Source: an uncultured Clostridia bacterium
GTDB lineage: Bacteria > Bacillota > Clostridia > Christensenellales > UBA1242
Direction of reading: 5' to 3'
Length of the DNA stretch: 21,921 bases
Assembly: GCA_944381225.1 (NCBI GenBank)
Contig: CALWKJ010000009.1
Coordinates: forward strand, 1-21,921
The notes under the pieces are model-generated. The model saw nothing but the letters and a program-made list of their open reading frames with translations, did no database searches and was not told the origin of the DNA. A program made the position numbers and the translations under genes. Positions 8,045-15,180 of the stretch are shown here, one piece after another. The stretch's first letter is position 1. Each line of letters begins with the position of its first letter.

Positions 8045-8893
8045 TTAAATAATCATTTCAGGAATTTCATCTAAACTATAAGTGGAACCATATTTAACTG
8101 CAATTTTATTTAAAGTTATTTGAGTTATTATTTTTATTTTTTCATTGGGAAAAATAACATAAAAAACGTTAAATTTATTTTTGGTCATTTTTGCTATTAC
8201 TTTGTAAATTTTTTCATTGGATTTAATTAATGAAAATTTTATTTGCATGGAATTGCAATGTTGATAATTTGAAAGATTTGAAATTGATATGTAATTATAA
8301 CTCGATTTTTTATTTGGTTCTAAAATCCCCACAAATAAAAACATTGAAATAATTAATAAATTGGTATTAATTACATTAAAAAACAAACCAAAAATAAATG
8401 AAATAACTAAAATTATACTAAATCCTATATTAAAAATTAACGTTATTTTAATCGCTATTTTCCTATCGTACTTTTTTGATAATAAGCCTGCTAAAATTCT
8501 GCCACCATCTAAAGGATAGCAAGGAAGCAAATTAAAGGCAAACATTACTATATTTGATATGCAAAATAAATGCGTATAAGGCATGGTTATTGGGAAAATC
8601 CACCACATTGCGATACAAAATATAGAAAGGAAAAAATTTACCAAAGGTCCCATTAATGCTATTAAAATTTCATCTTTTGGCAAAAAATTATTTGTTTTGT
8701 AATTTAAACAAACACCATAAGGCATAAGCACCATTTTGTCCATTATATATCCAAGTTTTTTAGCCGTTATAAAATGGGCAAATTCATGAACTATTACAGC
8801 AAACAAATAAACAAATACACTTTGATATTGTCTAACTATAACAAGAAAAATTAAATACAATACAAAAAGAGGGTGAAGTTTATACTTTTTCAT
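8045..8893 (-). CDS. SpoIVFB-like site-2 protease (M50 family)
   Basis: This is a zinc metalloprotease that cleaves substrates within the membrane; SpoIVFB activates pro-sigma-K during sporulation. The 282-aa protein has HEFAH (H36, E37, H40) in an early membrane helix and NLLPCYPLDGGR (N121 to about 132) supplying the third zinc ligand D129. Both belong to a six-helix core that ends near residue 190. The remaining 90 residues are soluble and occupy the place of the CBS domain in SpoIVFB. ATG at 8893 is preferred over GTG at 8896; the upstream GGTGA is weak. The start overlaps the stop of a small upstream ORF as TGATG. Its place downstream of minD-minE matches the Bacillus/Clostridium order, where spoIVFA-spoIVFB follow minCD. 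No SpoIVFA homologue is recognisable. Confidence 0.85.
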   Translation of the reverse strand: MKKYKLHPLFVLYLIFLVIVRQYQSVFVYLFAVIVHEFAHFITAKKLGYIMDKMVLMPYGVCLNYKTNNFLPKDEILIALMGPLVNFFLSIFCIAMWWIFPITMPYTHLFCISNIVMFAFNLLPCYPLDGGRILAGLLSKKYDRKIAIKITLIFNIGFSIILVISFIFGLFFNVINTNLLIISMFLFVGILEPNKKSSYNYISISNLSNYQHCNSMQIKFSLIKSNEKIYKVIAKMTKNKFNVFYVIFPNEKIKIITQITLNKIAVKYGSTYSLDEIPEMII

Positions 8894-9069
8894 CACATCA
8901 CCATAAGCAATAATTTTATTAAATTAATTAAAGCAAAAAACATCACAACATATATTGTGATATTTAATGCCCAATTATAAAATACATTAAAATTGACGGT
9001 ATGTTTTAACAAAAACAATTCTTTTTTTTTAGCTTGCACTACTGTTACTTTTTCGCCAAATTTATCCAT
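8893..9069 (-). CDS. Small predicted membrane protein (58 aa) coupled to the spoIVFB-like gene
   Basis: An ATG at 9069 opens a 58-codon frame that closes with a TGA whose last base is the A of the spoIVFB-like start codon (TGATG). The product begins MDKFGEKVTV, has a basic patch (KKK at 14-16), and ends in a hydrophobic stretch at about 34-58 that fits one membrane helix. An in-frame TGA at 9082-9084 excludes a longer version. No good SD precedes it, which lowers confidence; it starts 36 bases after the minE stop. It occupies the slot that spoIVFA holds in Bacillus, so a reduced partner or inhibitor of the protease is an attractive guess. There is no detectable sequence similarity to support that. 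Confidence 0.5.
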   Translation of the reverse strand: MDKFGEKVTVVQAKKKELFLLKHTVNFNVFYNWALNITIYVVMFFALINLIKLLLMVM

Positions 9070-9105
9070 ATTAGAATATATTCAAAAATTCATTACATTA
9101 TGCTC

Positions 9106-9348
9106 TTATTGTGCAAGTACCCCAATAGCTTTTATTCTATTAGATTTTATTACAATATCAAAATTTATTTCATCATTTTCGCCTTGCTTTGCTTCAACGG
9201 TAACAACTGGTTGCTCCATATAACATTTTGCTACATTGTATATGTCGCTTTTTAAAACTTCACACATTTTTTCTGGATTATTTTGCTTGTCTTCTATTAA
9301 TACTTTTTTTAATCTGTTTTCGCCAATTTGCGCAATAGTAAATTTCAT
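9106..9348 (-). CDS. minE: Cell division topological specificity factor MinE
   Basis: MinE binds MinD on the membrane and stimulates its ATPase, driving Min oscillation that places the division site at mid-cell. The 80-aa protein has the conserved RLKKVLIEDK segment of the MinD-binding helix, a central KSDIYNVAKCYM helix and strand-rich dimerisation sequence after it. The ATG at 9348 is chosen because AAGGAG lies six bases upstream; a GTG one codon earlier is only three bases from that SD. The start overlaps the minD stop as TGATG, so translation is coupled. Confidence 0.85.
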   Translation of the reverse strand: MKFTIAQIGENRLKKVLIEDKQNNPEKMCEVLKSDIYNVAKCYMEQPVVTVEAKQGENDEINFDIVIKSNRIKAIGVLAQ

Positions 9349-10136
9349 CACAGTCTCCTTTTAATATTTCTTCTAAGAGTTCCAAAAAAACCTTTATATT
9401 TTTGAGTGCAATCATAAACTTTTTTTGTGCCATTGTGCAAGTTTTCTGCAAGCAGCATCCATGCCCTATTTGAAACGCTTCCACCCAATGCTCCTATGCT
9501 TGAAAGGGCTGTTATGTCGTCATCTTCTGGAACAACGCCAAGTATTTGTGTATGTAAAAATTTTATTATTTCATCAACATCAATCATTTCACCATTCATA
9601 AGTAAATCTCCACGGACTCTGTTTATTACTAAATATTTTTGATTTAAATTATATGATGACAAAATTGACAATACTTTATCAGCATCTCTTATACTAGAAA
9701 TGTGAGGAGTTACAACAACAACGGCCTCACTTGCGCACGATACTGCCCTTTTAAAGCCCTGTTCAACGCCTGCAGGACAATCTATAAATATGTAATCAAA
9801 ACCGTTGTCTAAACTATCAACAACATTTTTTATATCTCTTGCACTTACTTCCTCCCCACGATATGAGTGTGCTGAAGGCAAAACATACAAATTTTCAAAA
9901 TTATTGTCTTGTACCAAGGCTTGAGTTGCTCTGCATCTTCCCTCTATTACGTCAATTATGTCAAAAACAACTCTGTTTTCTATGCCCATAACTACATCTA
10001 AGTTGTTAAGACCTATGTCAACATCTAATATAACAACTCTAAATCCAAGATTGGATAGCGTTGCTCCAAGATTTGCACAAACAGTTGTTTTCCCAACTCC
10101 ACCTTTGCCACTTGTAAAAACAATTTTTCTTGCCAT
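9348..10136 (-). CDS. minD: Septum site-determining ATPase MinD
   Basis: MinD is a deviant Walker A ATPase that dimerises on the inner face of the membrane and recruits MinC and MinE. The 262-aa protein starts with the motif GKGGVGKTT (10-18), then DVDIGLNNLD and FIDCPAGVEQG. It ends in a basic amphipathic helix, FFGTLRRNIKRRL (250-262), the membrane-targeting sequence. AGAGG a few bases before the ATG supports the start. It overlaps minE. A terminator lies just upstream (10179-10209), separating it from the MreB-like gene, but I see no good promoter in the 40 bases between. No minC is present in this window. Confidence 0.95.
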   Translation of the reverse strand: MARKIVFTSGKGGVGKTTVCANLGATLSNLGFRVVILDVDIGLNNLDVVMGIENRVVFDIIDVIEGRCRATQALVQDNNFENLYVLPSAHSYRGEEVSARDIKNVVDSLDNGFDYIFIDCPAGVEQGFKRAVSCASEAVVVVTPHISSIRDADKVLSILSSYNLNQKYLVINRVRGDLLMNGEMIDVDEIIKFLHTQILGVVPEDDDITALSSIGALGGSVSNRAWMLLAENLHNGTKKVYDCTQKYKGFFGTLRRNIKRRL

Positions 10137-10178
10137 TTTAACCTCTTTTTAAGTGTATATTTATATTAAAAAAAAATC

Positions 10179-10209
10179 AAAGGGACATTTTGTTATAAAA
10201 TGTCCCTTT
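10179..10209 (-). terminator. Rho-independent terminator after the MreB-like gene
   Basis: A 13-bp perfect stem (10179-10191 with 10197-10209, arm AAAGGGACATTTT) has a 5-base loop. On the minus strand it is followed by a T-rich tail (10170-10178). It ends the protease/MreB-like transcript before minD. Read-through may still supply minD, because no separate promoter is evident. Confidence 0.85.
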
Positions 10210-10226
10210 TAAACTAATTTTGAATT

Positions 10227-11237
10227 TTACAAATTTAATAATATATTTTGCAACAAATCGTCTTGATTTATTAATGTATACAAACCAGAAATTGTTGAAT
10301 TATTAGAATCATCGCTTATGTAAACATTAATTCCAAGTTTTTGGCGCAAATACTTTTCTATTCCTATCATTTTTGAATATCCACCACATACAATCACACC
10401 ATTTCTAACAACATCGCTTGATACCTCTGGCGATAATGTATTAATTGTTGTTTTTATAATCTTGACAACTTCATCAAGAAACATATATGTAGCTTCATAA
10501 ATATCGCTTGCAGACACAGATAGCAATAAAGGTCTGTTTGAGTTTATATCAACTGCATTAACTTCCATTTGCGCACTGTCGTTTGGATACAAACTACCTA
10601 TTTGCTCTTTTAATAACTCTGCTGTATTAAGCCCTATTGAAGCTTTATACTTTTGCTGTATAAAATCAACAATGGTTGAATCCAAATTTCTGTCACCCAA
10701 TGAAAGTGTTGAGCCTTTTATAATTGTGTTTAAATTTATTACGGCACAATCTACTGTTCCGCCGCCAATGTTAACATATAATCTTGCATTGTTTGCTGAT
10801 ATGTTTATTTTTTCGCCAATGGCACAGCACATTATTTGTGGAACTAATGCAATTTCTTTTGCTTTTAAAGCTTTGCACATTGCATAATACTTTTCTTTTT
10901 GTTCATCGTTTATTGCAGTTGGAATAGACATTACAATTTTTAATCTATTTAAAAAGTTTGTTTTAATTTTTAATTTTTTAAAAAAATATTTTAATTCGAT
11001 TATTGCATAATCTAAGTTTACTATTTCACCAGCGTTGATTGGACTAAAAATAATAACGCTATCGTCAGTTTTTCCCAACATATTTTTGGCACTATCACCA
11101 ATATATCTACATGCGTAATTTTCATTATTTTTTTTAAGCCCTAATAAATTAGGCTGATTTAATATAATTCCTTCATCCTTTTTTACAATCTTTACATTTG
11201 AATTTCCAAAATCAATTCCTATAACAGTTTGTTTCAT
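10227..11237 (-). CDS. Divergent MreB/Mbl-family actin homologue, probably hydrolysis-impaired
   Basis: MreB filaments guide lateral wall synthesis under the membrane. The 336-aa length and block order fit MreB: IGIDFGNSN (6-14) as phosphate-1, IGGGTVDCAVI (157-167) as phosphate-2, the segment following IGLNTAELLKEQIG, and an adenosine loop around VIVCGGYSKMIG. Key residues differ: the family VDIGGGT reads VNIGGGT (N156), the catalytic glutamate of the EEP motif aligns with Q134 (by hand), and the adenosine loop has GGY for GGG. It may be a paralogue that binds nucleotide without turnover. The SD overlaps the stop of the upstream protease gene, 10 bases away, so the two are coupled. Other ASKHA actin families are less likely. 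Confidence 0.8.
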   Translation of the reverse strand: MKQTVIGIDFGNSNVKIVKKDEGIILNQPNLLGLKKNNENYACRYIGDSAKNMLGKTDDSVIIFSPINAGEIVNLDYAIIELKYFFKKLKIKTNFLNRLKIVMSIPTAINDEQKEKYYAMCKALKAKEIALVPQIMCCAIGEKINISANNARLYVNIGGGTVDCAVINLNTIIKGSTLSLGDRNLDSTIVDFIQQKYKASIGLNTAELLKEQIGSLYPNDSAQMEVNAVDINSNRPLLLSVSASDIYEATYMFLDEVVKIIKTTINTLSPEVSSDVVRNGVIVCGGYSKMIGIEKYLRQKLGINVYISDDSNNSTISGLYTLINQDDLLQNILLNL

Positions 11238-11247
11238 TTGTTACCTT

Positions 11248-12399
11248 TTAAATTAAAGTTATTTTCACGCTTTGACTTTTATTATTTCTTTGAAAATTTA
11301 TAATTATACTTTCACTATTTTCTGCCAACATTAACGCATATATTAAATCGTTTCTACAAATGATTGAATAATTTAAACTACCAATATCTATGTTTGTTAT
11401 AATGTCTCCCACTTGTAATTTTGAATAAGAATTGCCTCCTACTGTGACACTCATTACGCAAACTCCATCTTTGTCAATGTAAGGTTGTTCGTATACTAAA
11501 CACATAATTTTATCACAAAGTGTTATTCCTAGTTGTGGCAAATTAAATGTTTGTCTTGGTTCTTTTTCATTTAACTTAACAACTTTGTCTAAAATTACTT
11601 GAGCTGCGTATACTGGCACTGCGAAGTAAATGTCATTACCATCAATAGAACCCAATGTATTTAATCCTATCAAATTTCCGTACATATCAAACAATGGACC
11701 ACCGCTGTTGCCGTTTGAAATAGAAGCAGTGTGCTGAATTAATTGTTCATAAACGTCGCCGTCAGATGTTGTATATCTATTCAAACCACTAATATAACCA
11801 TAAGTACACGAATTTTGCAAGCTATAGTCTAATGGTGTACCTATTGCTATTACAGGTTCCAATAATTGTAAGGGATTTGAACTTTCTATTAACCTATCGC
11901 TAATTTCCACATATGGTATGTCGCCATTTTGACACTGTATGATAGCAATGTCTAAGTTTTTATCCGTCCAAAGAACTTCTGCGTAATACGATGAACTTTC
12001 GCCATTTGTGCAAACTCTTAATTCATAGGTTGGATTTGACAACACACTTTCAACAACATGATTATTTGTTAAAATGTATCCACCACTATATACACAAATG
12101 CCACTTCCAAAACTTAATTCAACATCATTAAAATTTACAACAAATACAGTAACAACACAATCGATGTAAGCATTTACAATCTCAGTTGGCGTTGCATTTT
12201 CAGGAACCGATTGAGGAATTTGATAAATTGAATTTGTGCTTTTAGGCATGGAAACAGATTGGTCGATATTTGTGGTTGTATTTTGTGTTTGATTGCTTGT
12301 TGTTTGATTGTTTAAATTTATGTTTACAAAGTTAAAACACCCAGTAAATATAACAGAGGCAATTACAACAAATACAAACAATATATATTTTTTTTTCAT
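11248..12399 (-). CDS. Lipoprotein trypsin-like serine protease (HtrA/DegP family)
   Basis: This is a predicted envelope protease anchored outside the membrane. The 383-aa protein starts with a basic N-terminus, a hydrophobic segment and a lipobox-like FTGC with C21, then a Thr/Asn/Gln-rich linker to about residue 70. The chymotrypsin-fold domain shows the triad H114 (TNNHVV), D150 (LDIAI) and S232 (GNSGGP). A C-terminal PDZ-like domain (about 288-383) includes SKLQVGDIITNIDIG. The SD GGAGAGG lies upstream of the ATG. A promoter sits at 12441-12469. The next gene, an MreB homologue, starts 10 bases downstream, which suggests a link to wall growth or envelope stress. Confidence 0.88.
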   Translation of the reverse strand: MKKKYILFVFVVIASVIFTGCFNFVNINLNNQTTSNQTQNTTTNIDQSVSMPKSTNSIYQIPQSVPENATPTEIVNAYIDCVVTVFVVNFNDVELSFGSGICVYSGGYILTNNHVVESVLSNPTYELRVCTNGESSSYYAEVLWTDKNLDIAIIQCQNGDIPYVEISDRLIESSNPLQLLEPVIAIGTPLDYSLQNSCTYGYISGLNRYTTSDGDVYEQLIQHTASISNGNSGGPLFDMYGNLIGLNTLGSIDGNDIYFAVPVYAAQVILDKVVKLNEKEPRQTFNLPQLGITLCDKIMCLVYEQPYIDKDGVCVMSVTVGGNSYSKLQVGDIITNIDIGSLNYSIICRNDLIYALMLAENSESIIINFQRNNKSQSVKITLI

Positions 12400-12440
12400 A
12401 ATATTACCTCTCCTCTAAACTATTAATCACTTATACATAT

Positions 12441-12469
12441 ATGTTAACTCACAAACAAATAAAAGTCAA
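12441..12469 (-). promoter_or_regulatory. Putative promoter of the protease/MreB-like operon
   Basis: On the minus strand, TTGACT (12469-12464, 5 of 6 consensus) and TAACAT (12446-12441, 4 of 6) are 17 bases apart, between the upstream terminator and the protease SD. Together with that terminator it fills the otherwise featureless gap 12400-12602. Confidence 0.55.
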
Positions 12470-12517
12470 ATATATAAAGTTTTACTTTTTAAATTAAAAT
12501 TATAATTATAATCCACA

Positions 12518-12556
12518 AAAAAACTCAAACGGTTTAAATTTAAGTTTGAGTTTTTT
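12518..12556. terminator. Rho-independent terminator after the Ppx-like gene
   Basis: The arms AAAAAACTCAAAC (12518-12530) and GTTTGAGTTTTTT (12544-12556) pair perfectly over 13 bp with a 13-base AT-rich loop. A-runs and T-runs flank both sides, so it can work in either direction. It ends the ferredoxin/Ppx-like transcript on the minus strand. Confidence 0.85.
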
Positions 12557-12602
12557 GTGTTTTGTATTGAAAATAATTTTATTTTTTTATTAAATTTTGA
12601 AA

Positions 12603-14093
12603 TTAAATTATTTGCAAATATTTTTTTAGAATCTTTTTAAAATCTGCCCCAACTTTCATTCCTTGCATAATGTCGAAAGTTGCATTGTCGCTTACTATAG
12701 TTTTCATTATAACTGAATCACCCAAAATATCACAGCAAATGTCTACAACTTTTTTACTTCTTGATCTATCTAAGCTTGCTGCAAGTTTAATAATTACACC
12801 TAATTTCCTAACGGCATCTAAATCTTCATCTGTTAATATGTCTTTGTATTTAATCCATTCACTTAAAACTACATTGTCAAGATTTTGAAATTTACAAGCA
12901 AATCCTGCAAGCAACAAATCTTTATGAGACACACCATTTAATTTGCTATTTACTATTATTTCAAAACTGTAATTAGAATAATTTTCAAAGTTTACCCTTG
13001 TGCCACAATCATACATAGATGCAGCTATTCTAAGTGCTTTTACATATGACCTTGGAAGTTTATGCATAACTTTAAGTTGCTTAAACAAAATTATTGCCAA
13101 ATTATAAACATTTTCAGTGTTTGACATTGGTCTGTCATAAAATATTCTTATTGTTTCAAGGCTATATGTTAACATGTCGCTCAATGGCTTTTCATTTGTT
13201 TCTGGAACTATATAATTATATACCAAACCCTCTTCTATTCCACCAGCAGAAACGGAAAAACTTGTTACACTTAAATAATCTAAAATGGCTTTAACAATAG
13301 ACATTCCTGGAACAAGAGTATCTGCTCTATCCTGACTAATTCCTTTTAATTTTTGTGTCTTGTCTAAATCTAAATCTTTAACTTTGTCAAAAACTGCTTC
13401 AAATAGTGTATTAGATACTACATAATTGTTATCAACATCTAGTGGATAGTGTGAAACTTTTTTTGCCAATCTTCCAATGCTAATCATTGTTGAACCCGTT
13501 CCAACAAACATAGTTTCTGGATCTAATGTCTTTAAATAATCATATTTGCCAAGTTCTGCTTTAACCATCTCAATTATATCGCTATACGACATCTGTTTAT
13601 CTGCTAAACTAACAGCACCAAAATTTAATGTTGATACATTTATCAATGTTCTGCGATTATAGTGTATTATATGCGTGTAATTAGGCTCAACATCTATTAT
13701 AACGCCTTTTGGAACATCAACATAATTTATTACTCCACTATAAACTGCTTTTATTTCATCATCCATAGACAACACATTAAATGAGAATGATGTATTATTA
13801 TATATTTCATCAAAAAAACTTTTTTGATTTTTGGCATCTCTTATAAAACTTGTGCATATTGAATAAACTTTATTAACTTTATTAGAATCACAAACTTTTC
13901 TAAATAATTTTAATATTGTTAATGTTTCTGTGATTTTATTAGCAGGAACAATACCTTCACTAGCAACATATTTGCCAAGTTTTATATTTTCCGTTACTCT
14001 ATCAAAAACATTATAATATCCACCTTGTTCTACATCTAGTATCAATAATTTCAAATTGGTTTCATCAATTTCTATAATAGCAACTTTTTCCAT
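12603..14093 (-). CDS. Ppx/GppA-family protein with degenerate catalytic motifs
   Basis: Ppx/GppA enzymes hydrolyse polyphosphate or pppGpp. The 496-aa protein starts at the ATG at 14093, with AGAGG six bases upstream; a TTG five codons earlier is rejected because the SD lies inside that extension. Family hallmarks remain: GTGSTMISIG (198-207), GISQDRADTLVPG (251-263), then VSAGGIEEGL, plus a C-terminal HD-like helical domain. The phosphate-binding loops are eroded. The first, normally DIGSNS-like, is EIDETN (8-13); the second, normally GGGST, is EPNYT (136-140); and the HD signature HDIG reads YDCG (361-364). It may be a pseudoenzyme or ligand sensor. It lies 20 bases downstream of the ferredoxin gene in one transcript. 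Confidence 0.8.
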   Translation of the reverse strand: MEKVAIIEIDETNLKLLILDVEQGGYYNVFDRVTENIKLGKYVASEGIVPANKITETLTILKLFRKVCDSNKVNKVYSICTSFIRDAKNQKSFFDEIYNNTSFSFNVLSMDDEIKAVYSGVINYVDVPKGVIIDVEPNYTHIIHYNRRTLINVSTLNFGAVSLADKQMSYSDIIEMVKAELGKYDYLKTLDPETMFVGTGSTMISIGRLAKKVSHYPLDVDNNYVVSNTLFEAVFDKVKDLDLDKTQKLKGISQDRADTLVPGMSIVKAILDYLSVTSFSVSAGGIEEGLVYNYIVPETNEKPLSDMLTYSLETIRIFYDRPMSNTENVYNLAIILFKQLKVMHKLPRSYVKALRIAASMYDCGTRVNFENYSNYSFEIIVNSKLNGVSHKDLLLAGFACKFQNLDNVVLSEWIKYKDILTDEDLDAVRKLGVIIKLAASLDRSRSKKVVDICCDILGDSVIMKTIVSDNATFDIMQGMKVGADFKKILKKYLQII

Positions 14094-14113
14094 TTTTTTC
14101 CTCTTCAATTAAA

Positions 14114-14284
14114 TTATCTATTTATTGTAATAGCGCTAACCGGACAAACGGCTTCACATGTACCACATTTAATACAAATATCTGGGTTAATTTTTGCCTT
14201 ATTGTTTTCATCAAAAGAGATGGCTCCAACTGGACACATTCCCACACAAGTTCCACATCCAATACATTTTTTTGAGTCAACCAT
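14114..14284 (-). CDS. 2[4Fe-4S] clostridial-type ferredoxin
   Basis: This small cytoplasmic electron carrier is 56 aa long. Two CxxCxxCxxxCP motifs (C7, C10, C13, C17 and C37, C40, C43, C47) bind two [4Fe-4S] clusters in the pseudo-twofold arrangement of anaerobe ferredoxins. The start is the ATG at 14284, with AAAGGAG 11 bases upstream. A longer frame to 14320 is unlikely because its start would fall within the -10 box of the promoter at 14311-14339. It is the first gene of a transcript that also carries the Ppx-like gene. No redox-partner enzyme is adjacent. Confidence 0.93.
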   Translation of the reverse strand: MVDSKKCIGCGTCVGMCPVGAISFDENNKAKINPDICIKCGTCEAVCPVSAITINR

Positions 14285-14310
14285 AAATAAAATCGCTCCT
14301 TTAACGACTA

Positions 14311-14339
14311 ATTCTAACATATAAACTCAACTTTGTCCA
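14311..14339 (-). promoter_or_regulatory. Extended -10 promoter of the ferredoxin/Ppx-like operon
   Basis: On the minus strand TGGACA (14339-14334) is followed after 17 bases by TAGAAT (14316-14311), with a TGT extension directly before it (the TGn extended -10). Each hexamer matches the consensus at 5 of 6 positions. Predicted transcription starts near 14304, upstream of the ferredoxin SD but after the longer alternative start codon. Confidence 0.65.
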
Positions 14340-14345
14340 CCATAA

Positions 14346-14708
14346 TTATTTATTTTTAAATAATTTAACAAATTCAACTATGCTTAAAAAGATTAAAAAT
14401 ATACCAAATAATATTTTTAGTATGGATTGGTCAATTAAATTTGCCAAAAGACTTCCTAAAATTGCGAAAACTATTCCTGAAATTATCAGCAACGGCAAAT
14501 ACTTAAATTCTATCAATTTATTCTTATAATGAATAATTATAGCAATTATTGACATTGGCAAAAAGGCAATTAAATTATATCCTTGAGCTACAATTTGACT
14601 AATTTCAATAAAAATGGTCAATAATGGAATGAGCAGCGTTCCTCCACCCATTCCCATTCCTCCTATTACACCAGCTAAAAAACCAAAAATAATAAGAACA
14701 TACCACAT
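14346..14708 (-). CDS. TauE/SafE-family half-transporter, second half
   Basis: TauE/SafE proteins are membrane carriers linked to export or uptake of sulfonates, sulfite and related organic anions. This 120-aa protein has about four membrane helices. The first carries the glycine-rich signature GGMGMGGGTLLIPLL that marks each half of a full-length (about 250 aa) member. The ATG overlaps the stop of the neighbouring half gene as TAATG, with GGTGA five bases before the start, so the two are made together and probably assemble into one carrier. The substrate cannot be told from sequence. Confidence 0.82.
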   Translation of the reverse strand: MWYVLIIFGFLAGVIGGMGMGGGTLLIPLLTIFIEISQIVAQGYNLIAFLPMSIIAIIIHYKNKLIEFKYLPLLIISGIVFAILGSLLANLIDQSILKILFGIFLIFLSIVEFVKLFKNK

Positions 14709-15079
14709 TATATCACCATTTTAATGCCAGCAACCAACATAATTACTGCAAAAATTCCCCTAATCCATTTAGAATTTAATTTTTTTAAAGCAAAAGCGCC
14801 TAATATGCCACCTATAATTGCTCCAGCAGTAACTAAAATAAGTTCAATAAAATCTAGGCTGTTTTTATATATGTACACAAACGAACTCACAATGCACAGT
14901 GGCAAAATCACGCAAAGAGTTGTTGCATGTGCCTTTTTGTTTTCAAGTTTTAAATATTTTTCAAACATTGGCACGCACACCATACCACCACCACCACCAA
15001 AAAAACCATTGACAAATCCAACAATAATTCCACAAATTGCTATCATGATTTGTTTTTTGCTTTTATTATTTTTTTTCAT
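14708..15079 (-). CDS. TauE/SafE-family half-transporter, first half
   Basis: This 123-aa membrane protein has a basic N-terminus (KKNNKSKK) followed by about four helices. It carries the half-domain signature NGFFGGGGGMVCVPMF in the first helix and a conserved KKAHATTLCV loop. I choose ATG 15079; a TTG at 15097 in the same frame is less likely, and neither has a convincing SD. It is the upstream partner of the second half gene with a one-base overlap. The upstream gap is shared with the divergent surface-protein gene. Confidence 0.78.
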   Translation of the reverse strand: MKKNNKSKKQIMIAICGIIVGFVNGFFGGGGGMVCVPMFEKYLKLENKKAHATTLCVILPLCIVSSFVYIYKNSLDFIELILVTAGAIIGGILGAFALKKLNSKWIRGIFAVIMLVAGIKMVI

Positions 15080-15130
15080 AAAAATATTGTTGCACAAATG
15101 TTAAAAAATATTTGCAAATAATTTAAAGAT

Positions 15131-15159
15131 GTTTTATACTTGTACAGTTATATTATAAT
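15131..15159 (+). promoter_or_regulatory. Putative promoter of the surface-protein gene
   Basis: A consensus -10 TATAAT (15154-15159) lies 21 bases upstream of the ATG at 15181, and the SD AAAGGTGA (about 15168-15175) follows it. The -35 region (around 15131-15137, T-rich) is poor, so an activator or another sigma factor may be needed. TATAAA on the opposite strand (15137-15132) could serve the divergent TauE/SafE genes from the same 101-base gap. Confidence 0.4.
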
Positions 15160-15180
15160 CATATTTAAAAGGTGAATTAA

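Noticed and set aside
9278..9484. 68-codon minus-strand frame across the minD-minE junction
   Set aside because: It overlaps two well-identified conserved genes in another frame and has no independent support.
10152..10180. TTGATT-17-TACACT pair as a minD promoter
   Set aside because: Its start site would fall inside the SD of minD, and its -35 overlaps the terminator tail. Not convincing.
14724..15104. 126-codon plus-strand open frame across the first TauE/SafE half gene
   Set aside because: It is the mirror of a membrane protein, with a run of prolines opposite the glycine-rich motif. The minus-strand reading has the family signature.
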